NCBI GenBank assembly: GCA_963920665.1 | Contig: OY987263.1 | Span: 35,948,547 to 36,012,546, forward strand | Direction: 5' to 3' | DNA from: Straminergon stramineum | Taxonomy: Eukaryota; Streptophyta; Bryopsida; Hypnales; Calliergonaceae | Length of the DNA stretch: 64,000 nucleotides | In this document: positions 1 to 13,560 of the stretch, piece by piece | Layout: each line of letters opens with the position of its first letter | Numbering within the stretch: position 1 is the stretch's first letter | The notes under the pieces: model-generated | Seen by the model: only the letters and a program-made list of their open reading frames with translations | What the model was told of the DNA's origin: nothing | The model's database searches: none | Position numbers and translations under genes: made by a program

Positions 1-3000
1 CGTTGGAGTCTTTTGAATATGGTTTTTGGTCTCTAAAATATAATAATCTTTATCTCCCTAGAAGTCTTTTGAAACCGAAACATTTCGGGTTGTTTTGGTC
101 ACTTTAATTGAAGTAGCAAAATTAATTTTTTGCATACATGGATCTACTTCATGTATGCCTTGAAACCCTAGGAAGTTTATATGTCATTGAAACACAAGTG
201 AAGAATAAGATCTTATGGTTAAAAGTTCTTCAAAATACATAAAATTTTACTTACAACTCTATTTGTCCAAAGTATTGTTTTTGCAATTTTGAGAGTATTT
301 TCTTGTTTTTTGAACCAAGGAAATTTGGTATTAAATGTGAAGGTGTCCCTCAAGAGAATGATGGTTAGAAAATTTGATTTTAACCACTTCAAGTTATTAT
401 TTCATCCATTCAAAATTTTCATGGAGAAAATGTTTCTTATAAACTATTGTTGCTATATGTTTTTTTATTTATTTTATGAATATTCTATATTTTTAGAAAA
501 GAATTATTCAATAACTTATGAACTTTAAAACATTATTAGAGAAATAATTCATAATGTAAGTAAAAATCAAATCTAAAAAATTATTGTAGTTAGAGATGTG
601 CATTTCAAGCTCTTTACAATAGATTCATTGTAAGAAAAGTCAAAATTTGGTCTATATTTGAAAATAACAATTTTTAAAAATTTATTTGAATTATATATAA
701 CTATTTTTGATAATATAGGCATATTCCATTGTATAAATGAAATCTATGGTCAAGAATCAATCATTATTATTACTAAATTGAAACTTTACTAAATTTAACT
801 TTCAAGCAATATTTTATAATGAAACTGTGAAAATCATTGAATTTTAAAATAATTTGTGATCTTTAGGGATTAAAAGTTCATTAAAATTAGATTTTTAAAT
901 GACTTTCAGTATACGTGGCTTTGAGTCCAACTCCAATTTTCCACCAATGGAAAGAGTAGATTTTTCATCCTTTTGGCCCTAAATTTTAATAGAAGTTGCT
1001 ATGGAAATTGTTTCTTGAGAGATTAGTAAGATTTGGGACACTACCAAGGTTTAGGTATATAATTACAATCCATGTGCTAGTCTAGTAGCATAGCTTGTTG
1101 TAAACTAAGCAAGTATTGTTTATATACATTGAAAGCCTTTTTTAATTGACTTTCTTGAAGAATAGACAATATTCACTAAAATACCAAATATCTACTTCTA
1201 CATATGTGAAAATGCTTTTGTCTATCTATATTGATATTTATGAATAACAATTTTACTACATAAAAGACAACCATTTTCAATACAATGTTTTTTATTTTCG
1301 TTCTAACTCTACCATTGATATAAGAGTTTCACATGAAAAATGAATGTAGTCAATATTTGGATATTTAGTAAAGATGGTAGTAAGAAAGAAAAAAGTAATA
1401 TATTGTGAGCATGTGCAACCAAGGTCAAAGTTAAATTTTTCTAATCAATGAGGTACTAAAAGTGCTTAGGTGAATCAACATTAAACAAATAAATATTAGA
1501 TCTATCACGTAAAGTTATCTTGGAGAATGGTAGTTGAAAACATGTTGTCTTCTTGAGCTTGTGTTTCTCCATTCTAAGGGAAAAAAATGAAATTTGAAGC
1601 CTAATTTTTTTATTAATTACTAGTTCATCATTGATGATACGATATACAAGGTGCTTATTTGGTAGAAGCTTATATTCAATATATTTTTTTGGAAAATTAA
1701 TATACTTGAATCTTTAGTTAATTTCTGGCATTAAATGTTTCACTCATTTGAATGTTTGATTTGTTGCCTAAAATCTAGTTTGAAGTTTGATTACATTTTG
1801 TATAAAATAAAATTTATATTGTATCACATATTATTCATTTATTGAGTAGGTTGCACATTGATGCTGGTATAATATTGCAAACTATCACTTGTGGTTTGTC
1901 TTGTTTTTTCCGATTATATGTTGAGATTATATGTTTGAAAAATGCTACAAGATGAGTCTCACTACCACTTTGGACAATAGTGGTTGCAAAAAAATTCATT
2001 AATGTGAATAATGTGAATTAACTTATAACATGCAAGTTTATCCACTTAGGTGTTGCAAAAATAATACATGTGCCATTTCTACAATTTATTTTATAACATA
2101 ATGTATGCATTTGATGGAATGTTTAAAATGGACGTTCAAATTTGATTTGCACCTCTCAAGTGACCAAATACAAGTCTTGTGTCTTTTGGTTTAGCAATAA
2201 ATGAAAATAATCCCTTAGAACATATAAAGAGGTCAAAGTAAATAGAAACTCACTCCAAGATTTCTATAATGTTTTTGAATGAAAATCTATTTCAACCATA
2301 AAAAATTGTTAGAGAAATTATGAAGATGTTTGATTCTTTCAAATTTAAACTCTAGCACTTCTCAATCAACTATAACAATACTAAATGCTCAAAAATTAGG
2401 ACAAATTAAAGTTTCATTCATAAAAAATTAGAACAAACACATTATTTTCTTCTTGACTTTCTTTGATTTTCTTCAAAAGAATTCTTTATCTTTCTCATCA
2501 CTTCTTTTTTCTACATATTGTTAATAGATTGATCTTAATCTTAAGTTTTCCTCTAAAATGCAATGTTTTCAATGCAATCACCAAATTATAATATTTCTCT
2601 GTTCTCAAGGATTTCCTATGAAAAAAATTGAAAAATTATTTACAAAAAGAAAATACAATAACTGGATTTAAGAGCTTCAATTTTCAATTTCATTTTCAAG
2701 AACATTGTTATTGGTAGAAACAATGTTCTCTTGTGACAAAAACCTAAAACTTGAAAGGCTATAGTAAATAGTTGCATTTCACATGATTTGCATAGATAGA
2801 AAGGCTACTACTACACTTTCAATAAAATGTATAGATTATTGATTATTAGTCTTATATTACATGCTAAAGTTGTTTGATTTTTTCTCTGAAATATTATTGA
2901 AAGTGAAGATTTTGAAATGATATTTGTATTAAAAAAAACTTCAATCTAGATTTACATAAATACATTCCTAACAAAGTCACATGTATTCCACACTAATGTG

Positions 3001-5778
3001 GACATTTTCCATGCATTATGTAGAAACAACATAAAATCTTCTCTTCATGCAAAGGGTAACTATTTTCAAGGATAGCATAAGTTTAATTTGACAATGATCA
3101 TTTCATGTGTATGTCTTTAAACATTAACTTTCAATGTCATCATCTCTAAATTTTTAAATAAATAAAGGTTAAAATTTTGACATAGACTATTTTTTTGTCA
3201 ATTTTTAAAATATATATTATTGAGAATGAAAAATCCTTCATACAAATCCAATCTTTTTACTACATTTGAGAGAATTTTGAACCACAATAAGTATAGAGCT
3301 TTAGATATTATGGTAGAGGATAAAATGATCATGTGTAATTAAAATTCATTTATCCTTACAATACATCAATATTCTTTAATTTAATTTGACTAAAAAAAAC
3401 AATTGCAAGGTAGAAAAAGAACAAATAATTCAAATGATATTATATTTTATCTTATCCATTGTGTATTACTAATTTTATATTTTATATTTTCAATATATTT
3501 AATTTTTTAATATTTATAAACTAATGCAAGCATTTATTTATTCATCAAGTCCAACTTTTTACATATATTTTTAGTTCTTTTGATTATATGGTTGACAACA
3601 TTGTTTTTGGTACTTCCAAGAGCCCTCATGACAAGTAGTATGCATCCATGTGCTTGTTTGTGGTTTTACAAACTTTGAACATATATAAAGCAAGAAAATT
3701 TTAATTTCAAAGTATTTATCTTACAAATAATATGTAATATAGGAAAAACAACCAAATTTTTAAAATCTAGTGTTCATTGGGCTATTGCATCTTGATTCAT
3801 CAAGGTTGCTATAAAGTAAGCCTACAAGCTTGGATTTTTTTCTTGAAGAAGCAAAGTAGGTCTAAGCCCTATGATTGTGTATTAATGAATGCTCATTTAC
3901 AAATATTTTATTGGATTTAGAATTAAGCATTGTCTTATAAGTAGGAAGTGCATGCATGCAGACTAAAGCATAAATGCTAGCACATATATCATTGTAGTAA
4001 AAGTATCTTCCCTTTCACTCTTGTTGCCAATTTATGAAAACTTAAGACTCTAAATAGCATTAATGATCAAACAAGGCCTCAATACAATGAGAAGTTCTTT
4101 GTGACTCACTAGTACTAAAAGATCCAACTTGTGGATTGTAACTTACTAATATTAGGACGATTCAATGTATCATCCTTTGATTCTACTATGGTCAAATCCA
4201 ATAAGTTTTTCATAAGAGAATCTCATGAAAGGGCATATGGTTGTGTGAGCACAATTTGCATAGACACAAATGCTTTGGATGCAAACTTTGGTTATAAATT
4301 TTAAATTTTAAATTTAATTTAAAAATAACTACACAATTTTTTCGGATGTTGACCATGATCTATTCTTCATAGCACCTGATTCTTGATACAAAAACTAGTT
4401 GTTTCCATGATGGAGGTGGGGCATTTTGACTCTAAACAATCCTTCAAAATCAAATTTTTAGCTTAGGGCCATAGTAGTAAGTCCATGGTAATACCGTTAG
4501 ACACTTTTTATTTAAATAATAAATTCTACAATATCTCATATGTGATCCATATTTGAATTTTTCTTAAATGTCAAATTTTCTATCAAATAAAAGTGTATGC
4601 TTGCACTCTATGGCTCTTATCCTAAATTTATTACATCTTCACGAGAGGAAATTTACAATTAAATGGTTCTTCAAATCAAAAAATTTCATCTCTAAGGAAT
4701 AATTTCTATTATGTGATAGTCAAGCACTATTTTTGAGCTCAAATTAGTCCTATAAATTATTATCAAGTTTTAATCTTATATTTTAAATACATGAGACAAT
4801 GTGTTGTCTATCAATGCAAAAACACTCTATAAATTTTGAGTTTTTTTGTCATTGTGATAATAAAAATTAGTAAAAAGTAAAAATCAATCGGTAAATATAA
4901 TTTAAAAATTCAATTAACTAGAAATTTCTTTTCAAGCTAACAATATCTAAAACCCAAAACACCTTGGTAGATGACCTTCAAGTCAATTGCCATCTAAAAT
5001 TAAAGTTCATTATTGGAATAGAATTATAATTTAAATCGATTCAAAATAATAATAAATATATCAAGGACTAAACAAAACTAGTTACAACTAATTGACTATT
5101 TTGGAATTCGGAATTGTCAAGATTTCAAAATAAACTCATCATGTAGGTATTAGAGTTCAAATGATTAGTGACTAAATACATCGTGGATGAAAGAGTTGGT
5201 TGGAGGGTGGGCTAAACAATGCATTGTGGATGAAGGGCTAGTCATCTTGATTCACAAAATGTCTAGAATTTCAATAATAAATGGACCCTATGGCCACTCA
5301 AATATTGTCAAAAACACTTTACATGCACTCTCAAGGAATAAACTAAATCCAACTTTAACATCATCATTGAAATAGATTTGGTCTTCATTGCTCATACAAG
5401 AACAATGAACCTTTGTAATAATTTACGAACTAAGAAGTTTGAGTTGATTTTTTTTCATATTAATGAAATTCAATTATTTTTATATTCCATTCAAAATTAA
5501 TTCAATCATTGATCACCACTATGACAATATGAAGAATGCATCTACCCAAAAATGTTTTCTAATGCATCCATGGCTTCATTCGTATTTAAACAATATTTCT
5601 TTACAAAAATACTACAATTTACAATAAACAAAGGTATGTCAATCATCGACTATTTTATAATGACAAATTTTTTAGAGTTTGTAAAAGTTAGCACTCTCAT
5701 TGAAGAAAAATATAGTCAACAAGTAAAACAACAAAACCTTCCATTTCTTTTTTGATTTTGAAACAATTATATCTCAAA
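1..5778. other. AT-rich intergenic DNA, no gene seen
   Basis: The stretch is strongly AT-rich with many homopolymer runs and frequent stops in all frames. Open frames are under 80 codons and their predicted peptides are low-complexity (Phe, Leu, Ile, Lys). No transposase, reverse transcriptase or RNA gene was recognised. Confidence 0.7.
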
Positions 5779-6553
5779 TTAACCCCTAAAGGACTAAGGT
5801 GTGTTTTTTGGCAACATAACTTTTTTAGGCAGGTATGTGTGACTAGAGATTTCTATGTTTTTGGTCGAAACTGTAATAGAAGGTGTGGAAGAGGAATATC
5901 TTTAATCCAATCTTCCTTCAAGGCATTTGGAAATATGAGTCAAAAGTTATGGCCTAATATGCCTCAACTTGGGCAGCCTAGGCAGATATGAAAAAATCAT
6001 TTTTTTCAAAATTAAAATTTTTTAATTGGTTTTCTAAATTTATATATACATAAAAAGCTTTGAATCATTCCATTTTGATCAATGAGTCAAAAGTTATGAG
6101 ATGTTTTAGTTTGTAGGCAAGTATAGATTCTCTACTCTAAAATAAACTTTGAAGTCCTTTATTTAACTCAATTTTCAATATTTTTGAAAAAAAATAAAAA
6201 CATTAGATGTAAATTGTTTATTACAACATTACAGCCATTGGGATTGGTAATTTTCAATATCATTAATAAATTGTTAACAATTTCGTATTTTGAATCATTA
6301 TCTAGATCTTTCTACTTACTATTTTTTTCACAGGGCCCCAAAAAGGATTTTTGTCATTGCAAATGCTAATATCTTGCAATTTACAAGGTAGAATTTTCTG
6401 AATTTTTGTCCACATCTTCTCAATCTAGTGTACTACAAGATCCTATGGTTATATGTGTCCAAAAATGGTATTTTCAAAATTTTGATAATTGTATTAGAAA
6501 TGGTAGTTTTGAGGGGGTTTGTGATAACATAGTCAAGGAACTTTAGGGGTTAA
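5779..6553. mobile_element. TTAA-ended non-autonomous DNA element, copy A
   Basis: The element begins TTAACCCCTAAAG (5779-5791) and ends with the exact inverse CTTTAGGGGTTAA (6541-6553). The interior (775 bp in all) has no long ORF but matches copies B and C and the degraded copy at 8.65-9.47 kb over long stretches, for example the segment around 'tcaaaagttatg' and 'ctacaagatcctatgg'. TTAA at each outer end followed by CCCCTAAAG is the layout known for piggyBac-type elements, whose target duplication is TTAA. The superfamily is inferred from ends only; no transposase is present. Confidence 0.75.
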
Positions 6554-8654
6554 AATATTTTATATTATTCGCTTGTTCTAATATCAAAAAGCGCATTTGT
6601 CCTAATGGCCACTTTTGCATTTTAAGATTTGATAAACAAAGTGATTGCATGTGTTGATTCTTTGGAGTTCTTCACATAACATTATTAACGAGCTTAAACC
6701 ATTCTCCCTTGGAGATTGGGATAATCCCTCCTTAAATCCCTAGAAATGAATTTAGTTCAATCTAGAGAGAGACATTGTCTATCTAGGAAGTTGTAACACT
6801 AGTGTCATTGGTTGACTATGAAGTTGCAATGCTAGTGTCATTGGTTGATTAGGAAGTTGCAAAGACTCATTTGCTATTTGGGAAATTATAGAGAATCATT
6901 GTTTGGCTAGAAAGTTACACCATTGGGGACTTTCACTTTCTAGGAAGCAAAAAGGAACCAGCATTGGTTAATTATAATGTTATGTAATTTATTACAAAGC
7001 CAAGTTGTGAATAGTTCAATACCTACTCTTGCCATGATATGATATTAATGCGATTTTCCATACTATGCATACTCAAAGGTAGGATATATATTGAAAACCA
7101 TTCACTAAAGTTGATGTACATGGATGGAGTCAAAATTACAATCAGGGTTTAATATTTACTTAAAGACAAATGGAAATCATAATTTTTTTTAATTCAAAAT
7201 TTGGATTTAAAAAATATTTTCTATTAATTTTCAAAGTAAAACAATAAAGTTCTATATGGGTGCATGTTTGAAACATTTAAAAAAAACAAAAAAACACATT
7301 CACTAAAGACCTCAAAGTGTTCTAATACTTTGCAAACATATTGCACCATGTGTAAAGTTGGAGGTATTCCACATGAGTGGTTTGAGGTCATATTTGAAAC
7401 ACTTTATGAGATCCCTATGATGTAGAAATGGAGACAAATAGAAATGGGTTCAACTACGTTAAAGCCCCCTTCAAGGGCCAATCCTCATTCGAATTTTAAC
7501 GTACAATACAATTTACTAACAAGCTTGAATAATGTGATTTTTTTGAATTTTTATATTGCAATTAAGTGCCAAGAGAAGACACTTGAGTATGCTATTTTTT
7601 AACTATATTGATCTATCTTGGTGACATAGTTTGTTACAACAATAAAAATATGGAAAATTCTCCATTGTAGCTTGGAAGGAATTGACAAAATGTTGCACCT
7701 AAAAACCTTAGATATTTCCATCCTTGTCACTTTCATTTGGTCCAATTTAGTTTAAGGCTATAAATCACAAAATAATTACGTTGAATTCAAACTACGAAGG
7801 AACTTATGCAAAAAATACTAATCCAAGATGTTTAGAGAATGGTATATTTATGATATTCATGTTTTAGCTATATCATGTTTGAAGTATGTATTAGTTTTAG
7901 GCCTTTATCCCTTGAAGAACTAATTGTCTTTAAAGTGTTGAAATGGAATTTGGATATGGAGCTACATACTTAGGCAATTTTGAATGGATCTCTCAAAAAA
8001 ATTAACACAAGATGCTAGCTTCTACAAGCTTTATAAACATATAATTAGGTGTCAAGATAAAAAATTATGGGGTCCCAAACTTTAGGGCCAACTCAAACAA
8101 GGTGCTAATAGATTGGTCAATGTATTTGGTAGCTTGAAAGATAACTTTTCCTTCACTTTGACCCCTACTACTTTGCATTCTATGAAGGCAAATGGGCTGA
8201 AATTTAAAAAATACATTTTCATAACACTTTGGTACAACCTTGTGAAGTTGAATTTCTTTGGAAAAACAAAAATTCCATCTTTTACACATTGCACTAGAAA
8301 TGGTAGCTTTAGAGCAATTTTTGATGAGAAAGAAAAATCATAAGAGTTTATTTTGGGGTGGTTCTTTATGTTGTACTTGATTTAGAAGAAAGCTTTGTTG
8401 TAGCCTTGAGATTGTGATTCTTCCAACATTTGAGTTTGCCAAAAAAATATTACAAGTGTAACTACTATGAATTGAACATCCTTTCAATGCAGAATAAATT
8501 TGAGTATGTTCATACACAATCCAATTTCACATATTTATATTTCAAAAGTAACGAATATGACTACCAACATAAGAGACAAAATTAGGCAAATAGTTTGAAG
8601 ATGCATAGAAGGTGAGTCAAACTTTGTTGAATTTGTAAGGTTGGGTCCAAAAAA
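6554..8654. other. AT-rich intergenic DNA with a short degenerate tandem repeat
   Basis: No gene is seen. At about 6779-6970 a degenerate unit of 30-37 bp built around 'aggaagttgcaa' and 'gtgtcattggttg' repeats five or six times with decay toward the right. Small overlapping ORFs at 8065-8343 on both strands are antisense shadows of each other in AT-rich sequence. Confidence 0.5.
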
Positions 8655-9474
8655 ACTTTTGTCCAATTTTCAAACATTAAAATCTTGAAATCTACAAGGT
8701 GAAAAAATTCATAATTTTCCCTACAACATTGCTATATAATGGTATGTTATGACTTTGGGGGAATATATTTTTTTTTGTCATTTGGTGCATGGAGAAAAAG
8801 TTATGACATTCTAAGTTTAAATTTCTTGACTCCATGCAAGAAGAATTAGAAGGAAAATATCACATGTAGTATATTAATTTCTACATGTAAGGCTTTGGTT
8901 CATTCCATTTGGATTAGTACCATGAAAGTTATGAAGAGTCTTGTTTTTAACAACATCTTTTGTAAAAATAATGTATACTATTTATTTTTTAAAGTAATTT
9001 TTGCGATTTTTCAAAACAAAAAATGTCCATAGGGTGAAGATTACTTTCTACAAAAATCTCACCATTAGGATCGACATGTTTCCATTCCATTTTAGAACTG
9101 TTCATAATTTAATTTTCCTTCATATGTCTACTTCTACATAATAATATTTTAAAGAATGAAATTTATTAGCTTTTTCATTGATAATTTTTAGAGATTTTCA
9201 ACTCAATTTTCCACCACGAAGATTTAAGTCATAGAGAGCAAAGTCTAAAATTAATAAAGCAAGATGCAAAATAAACCTTTTTCCACTTTGAACACTAATA
9301 TCTTACAATCTACTTAATCAAAGTTATGAGTTTTTTCCCACAAGTTTTCTACTACAAGATTCTATGGTTGAATATGCAAAGGGAAGAATCGTTGTATCCC
9401 TTCGCACTAGAAATGGCAATTCAAGAATGTTTTTTTGTTGATCAATTTACATAGTCATGAACATTTAGGGATTA
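8655..9474. mobile_element. Degraded relative of the TTAA element family
   Basis: Interior segments match copies A-C: a 'cttgaaatctacaaggtg' region, a 'catggagaaaaagttatgac' region, 'ggttcattccatttggatta', and 'ctactacaagattctatggt'. The right end reads catttagggattaa (near 9461-9474), a decayed form of CTTTAGGGGTTAA. No matching left terminus was found, so the copy is truncated, rearranged or nested. Confidence 0.5.
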
Positions 9475-9696
9475 ATCATTGACAAATTAAATTACAAATT
9501 GCAGATTCCTTAACAAATTGAAGGACCGTAAGGCAACCACATGGCTTTTGCAACTACATTTATAGAAAATTTGAAATGTTAACCTCACTAAAAGTCTGTG
9601 GACAACGAAGAGACCCTAGATGATTTTTTCCATTGAATTTGTTAGTGCAATTGGTGATTTTTTTGAGAATAGAGAAGGCTCTATGGGCCTTCACTT

Positions 9697-9823
9697 TAGG
9701 GTCTTTATTGGACTAGTGTCCCCTTGTGTTGGCTTCACTATACATGCCAGATTTTGGAGGGATAGAGTCACAGTGGTCAGATTTTGACAAATCTAGTGAA
9801 ATTTCACCAAAAAGAAAGCCCTG
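9697..9823. mobile_element. hAT-type MITE with perfect 8-bp target duplication
   Basis: The 127-bp element starts TAGGGTC (9697) and ends GCCCTG (9823). It is flanked on both sides by the same eight bases CTTCACTT (9689-9696 and 9824-9831). hAT elements make 8-bp duplications and often have ends of the CAGGG/TAGGG type. A second copy at 24825-24952 shares most of the interior, including 'ggactagtgtcccc', 'ggcttcacta' and 'ggtcagattttgaca'. It has no coding capacity. Confidence 0.85.
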
Positions 9824-10166
9824 CTTCACTTCACATCCTCATATCTTTTTTTCTACAACTCAAATATATCCATGGGAAAAAATCAGAGTTTTTGGAGCAC
9901 TTTGTGCATTCCAATTTCAACATTCCCATTTTTAGCATATGTACAAAGTACCACCTAACCAAGCATCTTTCATCAATCTTATCAATAGTGGCATTTTTCA
10001 CAAAAAAATGTGGATTTTTGTTGATCTTTTTTCCATTGGAAAGCTATGTAAGTCTTCTTTTATTTCAATAGTGGCAATCATCAAAATTATTCCACTCAAA
10101 TGATGAATTATGCTTGTTATAAGAGCTAGTCAAGAAAACAAGAGCTATGCTCAAACACCCATGGTC

Positions 10167-10179
10167 CTTTAGGGGTTAA
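10167..10179. repeat. Solitary right end of a TTAA-family element
   Basis: CTTTAGGGGTTAA is identical to the right terminus of copies A and B. No left partner was found in the preceding kilobase, so this is a remnant or the end of a rearranged copy. Confidence 0.5.
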
Positions 10180-10221
10180 ACCACATGAGGCCCTCTTCAA
10201 GCTCAACTCGCTAGCTACTAC

Positions 10222-10470
10222 TTAACCCTAAGCACCCCAATGTCTCAAATTTGGCCTCCCAAAATTTCAAAGATTGGCCTATTTGACTATTATAATCTTT
10301 CCAATGATATGGTAAAATCATTTGTCCATTTTCCCATAGCTCTAGGCTTGTCTCCACTACCAATCAATATGGTCAATTTTTGTAGATCTCATTTTGGGTG
10401 ACAATTTGATTGGAATGAGTTTAGAAGGGTCTAAATTTCGATAAAGATGCGTTGGGCACTCAGGGGTTAA
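10222..10470. mobile_element. TTAA-ended MITE, short divergent copy
   Basis: The left end reads TTAACCCTAAGCACCCC (from 10222). The right end reads GGGCACTCAGGGGTTAA (to 10470), an imperfect inverse. The element is 249 bp with no ORF. It is grouped with copies A-C by the TTAA plus C-rich ends; the interior differs, so it may be a separate subfamily. Confidence 0.55.
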
Positions 10471-11285
10471 TATGCTTTGAATCTCTTACAAACCTTGTAT
10501 TTTTTTGGAAACAAAAAAACAAGTCTATCAATGATTTGTTTCTCAAATCAAATTTAAGATACACGTACCCATTTTTGCCCCTTTCCCAATTCCGTCCCCC
10601 ATGTATAACAGTCCAACATTACATCGTACAAATCTTACAGAAATGAAGAGAGAGAGGTTGCACTTGGGAAAGAGAGGAGGTTGCTCTTGGGAAAGAGACA
10701 ATGATAGGAGTGGACGTTTATGCTTATGTTTGCCTTGGTCCATCCAATAGAAATAATCAAAAAAATAATTGACAAAAAGTCCGGCCTGACAAATACAATA
10801 CAAATGACCTATTCAACATTGAACAAACTTTGTCCCTCCCAAAATAGCATGGCCAGACTAAACCCCAACATGAGCCCCCAAATTCATTGTCCACATTCAA
10901 AACTGGCATCGAAGTTGGAATTTGGGTCAATCCAGACGAAGGAAGAGTCGGTCCATGTTGTTGCTTTGCAAACATTTTGGAGGGTACCATGCTTTCAAGC
11001 ACCAACTCCCAATTTTTAAATTTCAGTACCTTAAGTTAGGTTATTTGTTTGGTTTGTTTGTTACAGTGAGATTTCATGGCCTGTGCATCCCTGGTCACTT
11101 TTTTAATACCATCCGATTGCTATCTGCAAGGAGTAGTGCATGGGCATTGTTTAGTGGCGTTCCAATTCACAGGAGAAAAGATATTGAAGTTTTAAGTTTT
11201 TATGAGTTAAAAAATTAAAAAATATATATATTTTACTTTTATTTTGGATGTGACAACAACAAAGAGCACACTATTGATGAAGATA
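10471..11285. other. Intergenic DNA, slightly less AT-rich, no gene supported
   Basis: Overlapping ORFs of 80-100 codons exist on both strands (10543-11218), but none resembles a known domain and none shows a consistent splice structure. It could be a decayed gene fragment; nothing in the sequence allows a call. Confidence 0.4.
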
Positions 11286-11593
11286 TAAGGTGAATAGTAC
11301 ACCCAAAATCGCACCTTGTCTAAACACAGCTTGCATTATCACCATGTGTACATCTCCAAATCAATATGTGCATATGTTGCAAAAATAATTTTAGAGTGTC
11401 TATCAAAAAACACTTTGACCTTTTGTACCTTTTGCTTATGGTATCCAAATTGGTTGAGTTCTTTTGTGTGTAGGACCTTTGGCTTTCACTTATCAATAAG
11501 AAAATCAATGAAAATTTGACTAGTTTAATTATAGTAGTAACCATGCACAATATCCAAAATTGACGATTTTGGGGGGGTATTGTATCCACTGTA
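11286..11593 (-). mobile_element. TA-flanked ~300-bp repeat element, copy 3 (inverted)
   Basis: Read on the minus strand this matches the elements at 27501-27787 and 35878-36169, including 'caaattttcattgatttt', 'gataagtgaaag' and 'acatattgat..gagatgtac'. The left end is TAAGGTG and the right end CCACTGTA, so both ends keep a TA. It is more diverged than the other two. The short ORFs on both strands (11316-11613) are part of the repeat. Confidence 0.6.
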
Positions 11594-12180
11594 ATAATAG
11601 TACCAAAATACAAATGTCAATTGGCATTCTATCCAAAGATTAGTGAGTTTTAGTTTTTTTATGATGATGAGATCTCCGAAACTGTGCATCCTTTAGTCAC
11701 ATTTTTGGTCCTGTTGGAAAGCTTCCTGTGAAGAACGGTGCATAGTCTTTGTTTCATAGCATTCCAACCTTCAATGTGAAAGAATTTTGAAGTTTTTATG
11801 AATTTACAAATTAAAAAATTACTTCTTACTTTTTATTTTTGACTGTAGCTATGACACAGGGCCCACTAATTCAAACTATTCATTGATTTCAACTCTCTTC
11901 TTAGGTTGTCTACACCCAAACGCGACCTCTTTCTAAAACTGACCCCTACATATTCTTACCTACAATGTACTCTTACTATTCATGAGAGTCTAGGGTTGGC
12001 TTAAGAAACACCTTTTTTCAGCACTTTGAAAATTCATAGTTTATTCATAGAGTGTCCAAAAAATGCATTCTAAGAGAATCTAAAAACCCCTTTCAACTAC
12101 CAACAAGACCCTGCAGTAAATTTTCAAATATAATAATGTAAACTACAATGGATTGTTTATTCGGACGCTTTTGGGTGTAG
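11594..12180. other. AT-rich intergenic DNA, no gene seen
   Basis: No ORF of note and no recognised repeat end. Between 11640 and 11830 it carries sequence resembling parts of 11040-11220 ('gagatttcatggcctgtgc' type versus 'gagatctccgaaactgtgc'), suggesting an old local duplication. Confidence 0.4.
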
Positions 12181-12486
12181 TAAGGTAGTCTGCTCTTAAA
12201 GCGACCATTTAAGAGCTGATTGCTTTTTCAGGGAAGAAAAATTCCTTATAAAAATTTTCAGTCAATTTTAGTAGGAAGAAAAATGGAATTGGCATCTAAC
12301 CCAAGTTGTTTCATATTTTTTGGACCTTTGTGGAATTAGTTACAAATTTTTGAAGTTGAAATGCAGTAGTCACTAAAAGCGACCATCTCCTGAAATGAAC
12401 AGTATTGGTACATGAAAGAAAGCAAAATGTACCCCTGTGCCATAATCGCTTCTAGAGCATGGTTGCTTTAAGAGCAGACTACCTTA
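12181..12486. mobile_element. MITE with ~25-bp terminal inverted repeats, TA-flanked
   Basis: The left end AAGGTAGTCTGCTCTTAAAG followed by CGACC is mirrored at the right by GGTTG, then CTTTAAGAGCAGACTACCTT, with one mismatch over 25 bp. TA abuts both ends (12181-12182, 12485-12486), which suits a Tc1/mariner (Stowaway-like) element. A related lone end, taaggtagtctactcttg, lies at about 23915. No coding capacity. Confidence 0.7.
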
Positions 12487-13560
12487 CTTACCTTATACTA
12501 AGTTTAATCCAAACTTTTCGATATCTTAGCCCAATGGGGTCCAGCCACCCCAGGGCTTTGTCTTTCTACCAACAGTTGAAAGTACTCCACCTCCGCTCGT
12601 CCTGACTGATGACTAAGTTACTTGCAGATTTGCTGATTCCAACACAAAGAATCTCTTTCCTAAAATATAATACTAAAAATCCGTCCAGGAGCTTCACATT
12701 CCCTCTGTCGTCCATGCCCCACCCCACCCCGTGGCGGCCCCATCCCTGGGTAAGTTAGTTAGATTTGAAGTCGGTCAAAGATGTTTTCTTCATTATTTTT
12801 TGTGTTCAATTTGGTTACCACTGAGTGAGTGGATCCATTGTGTGGCCACGGTGCAAAGTGGGCCGCAGCCAGGATGGCCGTGACGGACCCTTCCTAAAGA
12901 AACTCAACCATGTTGCAGCACCTTCTATTATTATTATATAGATTGAAACTTCCATTTGGTTGGATGCAAAGGTTGCAAATATGCTCCACCAGCAACCCGA
13001 GATGGCGAGATTTGCATTCCACCACAGAAATAATGTCACTAGGCTCTCCACTTGAACACTTCGGAAAGATTTTCACACAATGTGCAGTAGGTAGGATTCT
13101 CGGAGTTGGACTTTGCAGGATGACTGCGAACCGCGACAGAACAGTGGATGGATGGATTTCAAGTGGAGCTCAATTTAAAATGTCCACACTTTTGGTACGT
13201 ACATACGTAAATTAGTGCGTGAGAGAGACAGAAAAACAACAACAAGTGGCTTGCACGATAATGAGAAAAAAAATGTACGGAGTTGAGTTGGTATTCAGTT
13301 GGGCCATGGGATTGAAGATGCCACTTGTGACTTAATTAAAATAAGGGAGGAAGGAAGGAAGGATTATAGGATTGGTCACTCAGTTCTTCCCATATTCTAG
13401 GAAGAGACTTGTTTTTCAACTTGTTGTGTGTAAATAAATAATCCACTGTTTGGGGACACGTGAAGGAAAGTGCAAAAAAGGTTACAAGAATAGAAATGAT
13501 TTGGAGTAGAATTGTGAATATTTGTAATCCTTGAAGTTTTGTGGCTACCATATCTATCTA
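12487..13560. other. Less AT-rich intergenic block, no gene supported
   Basis: Base composition is more balanced than the flanks, and ORFs of 60-101 codons overlap on opposite strands (12815-13215). No conserved domain or splice-consistent gene model was recognised. It may be a gene relic or old promoter sequence. Confidence 0.4.
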